Below are positions 1-6,565 of a stretch of 13,441 bases of DNA, piece by piece. The position numbers were made by a program, and so were the translations under genes. Source of the stretch: Clostridiales bacterium UBA1389 (lineage in GTDB: Bacteria; Bacillota; Clostridia; Oscillospirales; CAG-382); assembly GCA_002305335.1 (NCBI GenBank), contig DBQR01000005.1, positions 1 to 13,441 of the forward strand, written 5' to 3'. Positions within the stretch are counted from its first letter, which is position 1. Each line of letters starts with the position of its first letter. The notes under the pieces were generated by a model. The model saw only the letters and a program-made list of their open reading frames with translations. It had not been told where the DNA came from and did no database searches.

Positions 1-75
1 TGGAGCTGGTGGTGGGATTCGAACCCACGACCTGCTGATTACGAATCAGCTGCACTGCCCCTGTGCTACACCAGC
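1..75 (-). tRNA. tRNA-Thr (anticodon CGT)
   Basis: Read on the minus strand, the segment folds as a complete cloverleaf. The acceptor stem is GCTGGTG paired with CACCAGC, the anticodon stem GCTGA/TCAGC encloses loop TTCGTAA, and the T arm has GTGGG-TTCGAAT-CCCAC. The anticodon at loop positions 3-5 is CGT, which reads ACG (Thr). The discriminator base is T and the 3' CCA is encoded (bases 1-3 on the plus strand). It has its own promoter at 178-206, so it is not simply read through from the neighbouring gene. Confidence 0.95.
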
Positions 76-79
76 ATAT

Positions 80-99
80 CACCGCCCCTTCGGGCGGTG
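80..99 (-). other. Perfect 8-bp hairpin in the tRNA-Thr leader
   Basis: CACCGCCC at 80-87 pairs perfectly with GGGCGGTG at 92-99 around a 4-base loop. It lies only 4 bases upstream of the tRNA-Thr 5' end, inside the leader of about 95 nt predicted from the promoter at 178-206. On the plus strand it is followed by TTTGTATT, so it could act as a weak terminator for rightward transcription entering from beyond the left edge. On the minus strand there is no T tract, so there it is a leader structure, possibly affecting RNase P processing. The role is inferred. Confidence 0.5.
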
Positions 100-177
100 T
101 TTGTATTATTAATTTACATTAAAGGGAGTTTCTTTATAAAAGCAATTTTCGTAACTTCCCTTTCGAAACGCCCGATA

Positions 178-206
178 ATTATAGCATAGCGTTCCCTTTT
201 TTGCAA
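178..206 (-). promoter_or_regulatory. Sigma-A promoter for tRNA-Thr
   Basis: On the minus strand there is TTGCAA (201-206), a 17-base spacer and a perfect TATAAT (178-183). TGC directly precedes the -10, giving an extended -10. A-rich sequence just upstream of the -35 (about 207-240) resembles an UP element. The predicted start is near 171. The promoter begins 9 bases after the stop codon of the upstream minus-strand gene. Confidence 0.85.
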
Positions 207-214
207 TAGCTTTT

Positions 215-1768
215 TTATCCCTTTTTCCTTTTATTTTTGCCTATAAGATAAGCCGTTACCGCCAAAGCCGCCCCTATTCCCACTCCTATTCCGGAATATA
301 TCCAGGGTGACAGACCTTTACCGTCCTTAGCTTGTGGTACAGAAGATTCGGCTTGGGATGTCCGGGAAAGGGTTTCGCTGGTTTCCTCCGAAGGTATTTC
401 CTCCGAGGATTCCTCTTCGAATTCCGACACATATTCATACATATATGCCGTCACAATCATCACCCAGCCGATTTCCCCGTTATAGTAGGGATAGCCGTGG
501 TTTTTGGATATATACAGGGAATTCATGGTCCTTATGTGTTTTTTGACCGACCTGAAATCCCCCATTACCGCCGAGGTATAGGCAAGAATGCACCAGGGGT
601 AGGTAAGTCCCTCAAGGTCGAATAATGACCAGTCCCGCCCCTTTACGCCTTCCTGAATAAAGTCCTGTCTGAACCTTTCGTAAACCGTAACCGCTTTTTC
701 ATCCGTCGGCTCGATTATTCCGAAAATTATGGGGAAAAGCTGACAGGATGCCTGAGGGTAAAAGTTGGTAAGGTCAAGTTCCCCGGTGGGTTTCCCGTCG
801 GTGAATACCGCCGCCTTGAAGCAGGAATATTCCTCCGCCCACATGGTGGTAAGCAGGGCGTTTTTAACCTTTTGGGAATGGGTTTTGCAGAATTCCTCTT
901 TTTCCTTATCTTTTATATATTCCCCGTAGATTTTAGCCGCCGCCTCAAAGCCCCGGAAAACCTCGCAGTTGTCCATAAGATAAACCACCGCATAATTAGG
1001 CTTGGCATAGGTTAAGTCGATGGCGGGGACATAGGTTGCCATTATTACGTCGACCAGAGTGTCCACGATTTCCTTTTTGTCGTCAAGGAATTCATTATCG
1101 AACACCCGGGTGTATTCGTACAGAATTTCCAGAAACATTGCCGCATAGGAGTCGGTGGAGTCATAATCATGGGGGTTGTTTGCGGGGTATTGGGAGGCAT
1201 AGGCATCATGGTGGGTTACTTCCACTATTCTGCCGTCGTCGCTTTGGAAAATGAAATAGTCATACACCGTGCCGGCAACCCCGTTAAGGTCGCTGGTCTT
1301 TGTGTTCATATGGGATATGTACCAGTTTATAAAGTCAAGCACCGTTTCCCTGCCGTCGGTTATCCCCAGCACTTCGCAGCCCTTTATTATCCCCATAACC
1401 GCCGAATCGGTAAAATAGGGGTTCACGCTGGCGGAAGGCCATTTTGTGTATTCCTCCGGGGAAATGCCCTCCACTTCGGGGAGAACAAAACCCGCAAAAG
1501 CGTCCGCTCCGGGCTCGTACATCCCTATTGCTCCGTTTTGAAACTGAAGCTTTTTTAAATACTTGATTTCTTTTTCCAGGATATTTTTGTAGAAAGTCTT
1601 TGTTTCGAAATACTTCATGTCGTTATCCTCCCCGGCGACAGCCGGAAGCGAAATTGCCGCAGCAACCGCAAATACCAATATTAAAGCCAAAAACCGTCTT
1701 ATGATAACCACCGACCTTGCAATTATTTTCCGTTTATTGTATAATTTACAGGAATAATATGTATGCAT
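215..1768 (-). CDS. Secreted, C-terminally anchored six-hairpin (alpha/alpha toroid) glycosidase-like protein
   Basis: This is a 517-residue protein that I do not recognise as a named enzyme. A basic N-terminus and hydrophobic core (about residues 22-45, ending AVA-GE) form a signal peptide. The body (about 50-445) is helix-rich and aromatic, with an acidic/His segment (THHDAY 185-190, then DSTDSYAA 203-210) and repeated W/Y patches, as in (alpha/alpha)6-toroid glycosidases and epimerases. D188, D203 and D206 are candidate catalytic or sugar-binding residues. An E/S/T-rich linker (about 450-480) leads to one membrane helix (about 489-509) and the basic tail KNKRKKG, so the enzyme would be tethered outside the membrane. 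There is no LPXTG motif. The start is uncertain: the ATG at 1768 has no good ribosome binding site and would lie about 6 bases from the predicted transcript end. An in-frame GTG at 1711 also gives a good signal peptide. The adjacent divergent gene also encodes a glycosidase-like surface protein, which suggests wall or polysaccharide work. Confidence 0.7.
   Translation of the reverse strand: MHTYYSCKLYNKRKIIARSVVIIRRFLALILVFAVAAAISLPAVAGEDNDMKYFETKTFYKNILEKEIKYLKKLQFQNGAIGMYEPGADAFAGFVLPEVEGISPEEYTKWPSASVNPYFTDSAVMGIIKGCEVLGITDGRETVLDFINWYISHMNTKTSDLNGVAGTVYDYFIFQSDDGRIVEVTHHDAYASQYPANNPHDYDSTDSYAAMFLEILYEYTRVFDNEFLDDKKEIVDTLVDVIMATYVPAIDLTYAKPNYAVVYLMDNCEVFRGFEAAAKIYGEYIKDKEKEEFCKTHSQKVKNALLTTMWAEEYSCFKAAVFTDGKPTGELDLTNFYPQASCQLFPIIFGIIEPTDEKAVTVYERFRQDFIQEGVKGRDWSLFDLEGLTYPWCILAYTSAVMGDFRSVKKHIRTMNSLYISKNHGYPYYNGEIGWVMIVTAYMYEYVSEFEEESSEEIPSEETSETLSRTSQAESSVPQAKDGKGLSPWIYSGIGVGIGAALAVTAYLIGKNKRKKG
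1717..1745 (+). promoter_or_regulatory. Sigma-A promoter for the GHL10 lipoprotein gene
   Basis: TTGCAA (1717-1722), a 17-base spacer and a perfect TATAAT (1740-1745) predict a start near 1752 and a leader of about 80 nt before the TTG start at 1831. The promoter lies inside the 5' end of the longest reading of the opposite gene, which argues for a start of that gene further inside, such as the GTG at 1711. Confidence 0.75.
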
Positions 1769-1780
1769 ATTTACGGGGAC

Positions 1781-1809
1781 ATTCTATCATATATTTTTAT
1801 AAAAGTAAA
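1781..1809 (-). promoter_or_regulatory. Candidate sigma-A promoter for the minus-strand toroid protein gene
   Basis: On the minus strand there is TTTACT (1804-1809), a 17-base spacer and TAGAAT (1781-1786), with TG at the extended -10 position (TGA-TAGAAT). The predicted start is near 1774. The -35 is a modest match (4 of 6). It faces the plus-strand promoter at 1717-1745, so the two transcripts would overlap at their 5' ends. Confidence 0.5.
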
Positions 1810-1830
1810 TACAAAAAAGGAGGGGCGGCT

Positions 1831-3144
1831 TTGAAAAAGGCGGTGTATATTGCCCTGGTCTGCCTTATTTTCTGCAAATTGTGCGCCTGCGGCATAAGGG
1901 AAACGGCAAACAACGAAAGCAGTACCGAAAGCAGGGAGGAAAAAAGCATGGTGTCTAATGAAAGCGTCGAAACAAGCAAAGAGGTTGAAAACAAAAGGAT
2001 AATCGTAAATTTTGAAAAAATGAAGGGTATCTGGGTTTCCCAGTACGACATGGCGGATGTTTACTGCAAGGACGGTGTCCAAAGGTCAAAGGCGGATTAT
2101 GTTTCCCTTGTAAAAACAATTATTTCAAACATAAAAACGTTAGGCTTCAACACCGTAATATATCAGATCCGCCCCTTCGGGGATTCCATGTACCAAAGCG
2201 AATATTATACCCCCTCAAAGTTTGTTACGGGAAAATACGGCAGGGATTTCAGATACGACGCGGTGGAGATTTTTGTTGGCGAAGCGAAAAGCCGGGGGCT
2301 TTCGGTACATGCCTGGATTAACCCCATGCGGCTTATGACGGCGGAGGAAATTTCCCTTGCAGGTGATGGAAACATACTTAAACGATGGTATAACGAGGGG
2401 AAGCTGCCGGAGGTAAACGGAAGGCTGTATCTTGACGTTTCCCGGAAGGAGGCAAGGGACCTGATTGTAAACGGAGCGGTGGAGGCCATAACCAAATACG
2501 ACTTTGACGGGCTTCATATGGACGACTACTTCTACCCCACCTCCGACCCGGCTTTTGACCGGACCGCCTTTTCTCAAAGCGGGTATAACGATTTGAATAA
2601 ATATCGTATTGACAGTCTTAATGCCCTGGTTTCTTCCCTTTACAAAGCGGTTAAGGAGGTTGACGAAAGGCTGATTTTCGGCATATCCCCGGCGGGGAAC
2701 CTGAAAACGGTGGTTAAAACCTATTATGCCGACGTTTACGAATGGTGTGCTGAAGAGGGATATTTGGATTACATTTTACCCCAGGTGTATTTCGGTCTTA
2801 AGCACGGCAGCTGTCCCTTTGTCCAGACGGTGAAGGACTGGGCGGGGATTATCACCAACGGCAGGACAAAGCTGTATGTGGGAATGACCCTGGGCAAGGC
2901 GGTCAGCGGAAGCCAGGGTAATATTGACGTGTATGCCGTCACCGAGGAGGGCAAAAACGAATGGATAAACAATAAAAACGTTATAAAGCAATGCGTTGAG
3001 TTCCTGGAAAGCTACACGAAAGCGGAGGGCTATTGTTTCTTCTGCTACCAGTATTTTTACAACCCGGTAACCGGCAGGGCAAATGAGTTTGCCAAAGATG
3101 AAGTGGAGGCCTTTCTGCCGGTGATGAATGACAGCGGGGCATGA
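1831..3144 (+). CDS. GHL10 / DUF187-type glycosyl-hydrolase-like lipoprotein
   Basis: The 437-residue protein starts at TTG 1831, chosen because a strong AGGAGG (1818-1823) lies 7 bases upstream and the product begins MKKAVYIALV, a classic lipoprotein signal. The lipobox is L17-C-A-C20, predicting lipidation at C20. A Ser/Glu-rich linker follows (about 25-58). The TIM-barrel domain starts at GIWVS (66-70) and carries family landmarks: GFNTVIYQIRPFGDS (about 105-119), HAWINPMR (160-167), DFDGLHMDDYFYP (224-236), ISPAGN (285-290) and LPQVYFG (316-322). These match the PF02638 'glycosyl hydrolase-like 10' family. D231/D232 and acidic residues on neighbouring strands would be the active-site candidates. 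No substrate is proven for most members; cell-wall or exopolysaccharide cleavage is the usual inference. It probably ends at the hairpin at 3162-3203. It is transcribed away from the toroid protein gene from a facing promoter. Confidence 0.88.
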   Translation: MKKAVYIALVCLIFCKLCACGIRETANNESSTESREEKSMVSNESVETSKEVENKRIIVNFEKMKGIWVSQYDMADVYCKDGVQRSKADYVSLVKTIISNIKTLGFNTVIYQIRPFGDSMYQSEYYTPSKFVTGKYGRDFRYDAVEIFVGEAKSRGLSVHAWINPMRLMTAEEISLAGDGNILKRWYNEGKLPEVNGRLYLDVSRKEARDLIVNGAVEAITKYDFDGLHMDDYFYPTSDPAFDRTAFSQSGYNDLNKYRIDSLNALVSSLYKAVKEVDERLIFGISPAGNLKTVVKTYYADVYEWCAEEGYLDYILPQVYFGLKHGSCPFVQTVKDWAGIITNGRTKLYVGMTLGKAVSGSQGNIDVYAVTEEGKNEWINNKNVIKQCVEFLESYTKAEGYCFFCYQYFYNPVTGRANEFAKDEVEAFLPVMNDSGA

Positions 3145-3161
3145 TTATACGGGTATTTGGC

Positions 3162-3209
3162 GGGGGTGGCTCCTGAAAACAAGCCGGAGGGCTTGTCACC
3201 CCCTTGCTT
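3162..3209 (+). terminator. Bulged two-part hairpin, candidate terminator of the GHL10 gene
   Basis: The outer stem GGGGGTG (3162-3168) pairs with CACCCCC (3197-3203). The inner stem ACAAGCC (3179-3185) pairs with GGCTTGT (3190-3196) around loop GGAG. Ten bases bulge out on the 5' side. It starts 17 bases after the stop codon. The following TTGCTT is a poor U tract, so termination efficiency is uncertain. Confidence 0.45.
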
Positions 3210-3257
3210 ATGCCGGTAAATATATTTTATCTTATCTTCCACATTAACGGTGCTACC

Positions 3258-3304
3258 CTTTATCCGTCAGCCTGCGGCTGACACCTTCCCCTCAAGGGGA
3301 AGCC
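3258..3304 (+). repeat. Palindromic intergenic repeat, copy A (two tandem hairpins)
   Basis: Hairpin 1 is GTCAGCC (3266-3272) with GGCTGAC (3276-3282). Hairpin 2 is CTTCCCC (3285-3291) with GGGGAAG (3296-3302). The pattern CCGTCA-stem-TGACACCTTCCCC-loop-GGGGAAGCC recurs in degraded form at 12343-12404 (inverted) and 12457-12505. From memory, elements of this form are common between genes of gut Clostridia. It is probably a non-autonomous REP/MITE-like element. Confidence 0.7.
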
Positions 3305-3311
3305 ATTTTTC

Positions 3312-3333
3312 ATCCACAGCGAAAGCTGTGGAT
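3312..3333 (+). other. 9-bp GAAA-tetraloop hairpin upstream of the sigma-E promoter
   Basis: ATCCACAGC (3312-3320) pairs perfectly with GCTGTGGAT (3325-3333) around a GAAA tetraloop, followed by TTCATTT. It lies 8 bases after copy A of the repeat and 13 bases before the sigma-E -35. It could be a backup terminator insulating the sporulation gene from upstream transcription, or a third arm of the repeat element. Confidence 0.5.
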
Positions 3334-3346
3334 TTCATTTACTAAG

Positions 3347-3375
3347 TCATATTTTACCCATTACCTTCATACAAT
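3347..3375 (+). promoter_or_regulatory. Near-consensus sigma-E (sporulation mother-cell) promoter
   Basis: TCATATT (3347-3353) fits the sigma-E -35 consensus KMATATT. After 14 bases comes CATACAAT (3368-3375), which fits the -10 consensus CATACAHT exactly. The spacing is the canonical one. The predicted start is about 3382, leaving a short leader to the ATG at 3409. This places the SPOCS gene in the early mother-cell regulon, as reported for sipL in Clostridioides difficile. Confidence 0.75.
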
Positions 3376-3408
3376 CTAATGAAAATCACGGGAATGGAGT
3401 AGTTTTGT

Positions 3409-4923
3409 ATGAAATTCGACATCAAAAGCGTTTTTTTGCCTGAAATAACCCTAAACGACACTTTTTCAAAGGATATGGAGCTGGACGGGACCCTTCCCGA
3501 TTACGCCCCCGATATAACCCGGCTTATCCGGATTGACGCCAAAATCAAAAAGCCGGAAGTTCCGATAAGCTCGAACAAGGCGGAAATGAACTGCACGGTG
3601 GATTTCGGAATCCTCTATGAAAGCGACTATAAATCCCGCCTTGCCTATGTCGTTATCCCCGGCAGCTTCAGCCAGAAGGCTGACTGCCCCGACCTTTCGG
3701 GGGAATACTATACCGACGCTTCGGTAAACTGCGCCTACCTTACCTGCAAGTTATTAGGTCCCCGCAAGTTTGTAATAAGGGCAAAGCTTAACACCGACCT
3801 TGCCGTTACCGAAATCAAGGAGGTCAAGGCGGTGGACCCGGATTCCGCCCAGATAAGCGCCTTTTTCCTTACCGAAAAGGTAAACGCTCTTACCCGGTGC
3901 GGCAGCTATTCCGAAAATTATACCTTCAGCGAAACGATGTCCGCCGACGGCATTATCGACCATATTCTTTATATTCAGGCGGAAACCGCTTCCCCGGAGG
4001 TTATGGTGTCGGAAGGCAGACTCAACATCAAATCATCCGCCGCCATAAGGGTATTGTACTCCACCGAGGAGGGGAACTACGGCATTGCAACCCATAACTA
4101 CCCGATAAATATAACCTATGAAAACGATAACATAACTCCCGGTCAGATTTACCGGGTGGAATTATCGTTAAGCGACGCCGACGCTACCCCCGAAACCGAC
4201 GACTACGGGGACAACAAACTCATATCGGTAAACTATACCCTTTCCATGACCGCCGACTGCTTTGAGGAAAGCGAGGAGACCATAGCTTCCGACGGTTTTT
4301 GTTCCGACCGGGAAAGCAACTGCGAATCAAGCAGCGTATCCTTCAACCCCCTTTCGGGGATAGTGACGAAAACCTTCGCTTTCGATAAAACCCACGACAC
4401 CGAAAAGACCGATATCCGACAGATTCTTGACACGGGAATAACCTTCGCAATAACCGAAAAAAGCATAAAAGACGGGGTGTTGAACATAAAGGGAAATGCC
4501 GACATAGAGGTGCTTGCCGGCACCGATTCTGGGATAACCAGCTTTGATTTCGGCGGAGAGTTTGACGAAAATATTTCCCTTGATTTTCCCGGCGACAGGG
4601 TAACCGGCCTTTCCCTTTCGGCCGCCGACATAACCGCCAATGTTTACGGCGGGGAAAACATTGCGGTAAGGGCTAATGTATATGTAAGGGCGAACATCTA
4701 TTCCTCCCCAACCGTTAAGGTGCTTTCCGGCTTTACTGCCGAAGACAACGCAAAAACCACCGACGGGGCGATAAGGTTTTACTACCCGGAAAAGGAGGAA
4801 ACCGCCTGGTCGGTTGCCAAAAAATACGGCAGGAACCCCAAAAAGCTTATCGACGACAACCGGAACGTGTTCGAATCCGACGGGCGTCTTAAGGATTCGG
4901 CGGTGTTCATAGCCGTACTGTAA
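3409..4923 (+). CDS. SPOCS (DUF3794) domain protein with C-terminal LysM, SipL-like spore assembly factor
   Basis: The 504-residue protein starts at ATG 3409 with GGAG (3396-3399) 9 bases upstream. There is no signal peptide, so it should be cytoplasmic in the mother cell. The opening block ELDGTLPDYAPDITRLI (24-40) is the hallmark of SPOCS proteins. Repeated beta-rich blocks of the same type appear at roughly 1-160, 185-265 and 325-410. The last 50 residues (about 453-504) hold a LysM-like module with ETAWSVAKKYGRNPKKL (464-480). This order matches SipL of C. difficile, which binds the ATPase SpoIVA and tethers the coat to the forespore; SpoVID plays that role in Bacillus. The sigma-E promoter just upstream and the dpaAB genes just downstream support a sporulation role. 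Clostridia carry several DUF3794 paralogues, so exact orthology to SipL is inferred, not shown. A terminator follows at 4941. Confidence 0.85.
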   Translation: MKFDIKSVFLPEITLNDTFSKDMELDGTLPDYAPDITRLIRIDAKIKKPEVPISSNKAEMNCTVDFGILYESDYKSRLAYVVIPGSFSQKADCPDLSGEYYTDASVNCAYLTCKLLGPRKFVIRAKLNTDLAVTEIKEVKAVDPDSAQISAFFLTEKVNALTRCGSYSENYTFSETMSADGIIDHILYIQAETASPEVMVSEGRLNIKSSAAIRVLYSTEEGNYGIATHNYPINITYENDNITPGQIYRVELSLSDADATPETDDYGDNKLISVNYTLSMTADCFEESEETIASDGFCSDRESNCESSSVSFNPLSGIVTKTFAFDKTHDTEKTDIRQILDTGITFAITEKSIKDGVLNIKGNADIEVLAGTDSGITSFDFGGEFDENISLDFPGDRVTGLSLSAADITANVYGGENIAVRANVYVRANIYSSPTVKVLSGFTAEDNAKTTDGAIRFYYPEKEETAWSVAKKYGRNPKKLIDDNRNVFESDGRLKDSAVFIAVL

Positions 4924-4940
4924 GGATTAAATAAAATTCA

Positions 4941-4970
4941 AATCCCGCTTTGGCGGGATTTTCGCTTGTT
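4941..4970 (+). terminator. Intrinsic terminator after the SPOCS gene
   Basis: AATCCCGC (4941-4948) pairs with GCGGGATT (4953-4960) around loop TTTG, followed by TTCGCTTGTT. It sits 18 bases after the stop codon and separates the SPOCS gene from dpaAB, implying that they are separate transcripts. Confidence 0.8.
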
Positions 4971-4991
4971 GAGGGGTGTATATAACGGGTT

Positions 4992-5018
4992 ACTTTTCAA
5001 AGGGGGCGGTAATATACT
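4992..5018 (+). promoter_or_regulatory. Weak sigma-K/sigma-E-like promoter candidate for dpaAB
   Basis: AC (4992-4993), 17 bases, then AATATACT (5011-5018) resembles the sigma-K pattern AC-N16/17-CATANNNT with the first -10 base changed. dpaAB is controlled by sigma-K in Bacillus subtilis and C. difficile, so a late mother-cell promoter is expected in this gap. The match is loose and could be chance. Confidence 0.3.
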
Positions 5019-5041
5019 GAAATGTAAGGAGATGATATTCT

Positions 5042-5908
5042 GTGAGTATAAAACTGGCTATTATAGGCGGCGACCTAAGGCAGCTTGTAATGGCAAGCAA
5101 GTTTGCCAAAGAGGAAAACATAGAGTGCGCGGTATGCGGCTTCGATTCAAAGGCCCCCGTCCCGCCGGAAGTAACCCGCACCGACACGCCGGAGGACGCC
5201 ATACGGGGGGCTGCGGCGGTGATTCTTCCCCTGCCCGCCTCCGCAGACAAACTTCATATAACCGCCCCCTACACCGAAAAGGAAATTTTCCTTGTGTCGG
5301 TGCTTTCCCTGCTCCAGGACGAACAGCTGCTTTTGGGGGGAATGCTTGACAAGCGGGTTATGGATTTACATTCCAAAACCTTTGACTACTACGAACGGGA
5401 GGAAATGAAAACCCTAAATGCCGTACCCACCGCCGAAGGCGCCATCGGCATAGCCATGGAGGAGCTGCCCATAACCGTACATAATTCCAGAATGTCGGTT
5501 CTGGGGTTCGGAAGGGTGGGTAAAGCCCTTGCCATACGGCTTAAAGCCCTGGGAGCCCATGTCACCGTCTGCGCAAGAAAGGAGGGGGATCTGGCACTGG
5601 CAGAATCCTTTGGACTTCGTCCGGTGAGCATGAGATCGATTCAGGACGCACTGTCGGGGTACGACTGTGTTTTCAATACGGTGCCTTCCACAATCATAAG
5701 GGAACCGTTGTTTGATTTTATTTCCGCCAACACCCTTGTCATAGACCTTGCCGCCCGTCCCGGAGGGGTTGACTTCGATTCCGCCCGCCAGCACGGCATC
5801 AAGGTGGTTTGGGCCTTGTCCCTGCCGGGGAAGACTTCCCCCGTAACGGCGGGAGAGATTATCCAGAAAGCCTGTATAAATATTCTGAAACAGGAGGGTG
5901 TGCTGTGA
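5042..5908 (+). CDS. dpaA: Dipicolinate synthase subunit A
   Basis: The 288-residue protein starts at GTG 5042, with AGGAGA (5027-5032) 9 bases upstream. DpaA (SpoVFA) works with DpaB to oxidise the diaminopimelate-pathway intermediate dihydroxy-tetrahydrodipicolinate (or its dehydrated form) to dipicolinic acid, which fills the spore core with calcium. The N-terminal domain opens with a Rossmann-like KLAIIGGDLRQ (4-14), characteristic of DpaA. A second nucleotide-binding Rossmann fold carries GFGRVG (155-160) after the conserved LNAVPTAEGAIGIAMEEL stretch (125-142). The length is normal for the family (about 290-300). It overlaps dpaB by 4 bases (GTGA), so the two are translationally coupled. 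Unlike the Bacillus operon, no asd, dapG or dapA follows. Confidence 0.95.
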   Translation: MSIKLAIIGGDLRQLVMASKFAKEENIECAVCGFDSKAPVPPEVTRTDTPEDAIRGAAAVILPLPASADKLHITAPYTEKEIFLVSVLSLLQDEQLLLGGMLDKRVMDLHSKTFDYYEREEMKTLNAVPTAEGAIGIAMEELPITVHNSRMSVLGFGRVGKALAIRLKALGAHVTVCARKEGDLALAESFGLRPVSMRSIQDALSGYDCVFNTVPSTIIREPLFDFISANTLVIDLAARPGGVDFDSARQHGIKVVWALSLPGKTSPVTAGEIIQKACINILKQEGVL

Positions 5909-6468
5909 AAATTGCCTATGCTTTCACCGGCTCCTTCTGCACCCACTCCAATTCCCTTGCGGTTTTAGAGGAGTTTATCTGCAAAGGATATGAGGTTATA
6001 CCCGTTTTTTCCCCCATAGTCAGCACCGCCTCCACCCGCTTCGGCACCAGCGAAGACCTTGAAAAGGTGGTAACGGAGCTTTGCGGACGGGAGGTTATAA
6101 AAACCATTCCACAAGCGGAGGAGGCAATAACCCGGGGGGATATCGCCTGCGTGGCGGTGTGCCCCTGCACCGGGAACACCCTTGCCAAAATCGCCAACGG
6201 CATAACCGACACTGCCGTCATCATGGCGGTGAAAGCCCAGCTGAGGAACAACCGCCCCGTACTCCTTGCCCTTGCCACCAACGACGCTTTGGGGGGGAAT
6301 TTAAAAAACATCGGCCTTTGCAACGACAAGAAAAACGTGTTTTTCGTTCCCATGAAGCAGGACGACCCCTATAAAAAGCCCACTTCCCTTGTCTGCGACT
6401 TTACAAGAGTTTACGACGCATTGACGGAGGCTGTAAACAAAAAACAGATTCAGCCGTTGTTTTTATGA
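5905..6468 (+). CDS. dpaB: Dipicolinate synthase subunit B
   Basis: The 187-residue protein starts at GTG 5905, chosen because AGGAGGG (5892-5898) lies 6 bases upstream and the start overlaps the dpaA stop. It is a flavoprotein-like (HFCD/UbiX-fold) subunit. Visible landmarks are AYAFTGSFCTH (4-14) near the N-terminus and VCPCTGNTLAKIANGITD (85-102), the signature region of SpoVFB. The late segment LALATNDALGGNLKNIG (121-137) also matches the family. The partner is DpaA, and the complex acts in the mother cell during late sporulation. The length is close to the usual 190-200 residues. No clear terminator follows; the next gene has its own vegetative-type promoter at 6508. Confidence 0.93.
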   Translation: MKIAYAFTGSFCTHSNSLAVLEEFICKGYEVIPVFSPIVSTASTRFGTSEDLEKVVTELCGREVIKTIPQAEEAITRGDIACVAVCPCTGNTLAKIANGITDTAVIMAVKAQLRNNRPVLLALATNDALGGNLKNIGLCNDKKNVFFVPMKQDDPYKKPTSLVCDFTRVYDALTEAVNKKQIQPLFL

Positions 6469-6507
6469 ATATACAAATATTTAACATTTCTGGGCGGAGA
6501 TTCAGGG

Positions 6508-6536
6508 TTGACATAATGAATAATCTTTGCTAAACT
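6508..6536 (+). promoter_or_regulatory. Sigma-A promoter for the NlpC-like lipoprotein gene
   Basis: There is a perfect TTGACA (6508-6513), a 17-base spacer and TAAACT (6531-6536), with TGC immediately before the -10. The predicted start is near 6543, giving a short leader. It shows the lipoprotein gene is expressed vegetatively and apart from dpaAB. Confidence 0.8.
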
Positions 6537-6565
6537 ACACAAGAAATTATATATGGAGATCCGTA

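Noticed and set aside
489..600. Sortase anchoring signal for the toroid protein
   Set aside because: The C-terminal helix and basic tail are present, but no LPXTG-like motif precedes them; a simple membrane anchor is the better reading.
332..1558. Several plus-strand open frames of 70-129 codons opposite the toroid gene
   Set aside because: They lie antisense to a well-supported gene, have skewed compositions rich in Arg, Gly, Pro and His, and have no ribosome binding sites.
3258..3333. Possible CRISPR-like array from the clustered hairpins
   Set aside because: The hairpins differ in sequence and there are no evenly spaced identical repeats or spacers.
4233..4640. 135-codon minus-strand frame inside the SPOCS gene
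   Set aside because: Mirror of the coding strand's codon bias; low-complexity Ser/Pro-rich product, with no start signals.
6469..6565. T-box or riboswitch leader before the NlpC-like gene
   Set aside because: The predicted leader is only about 23 nt, too short for such an element.
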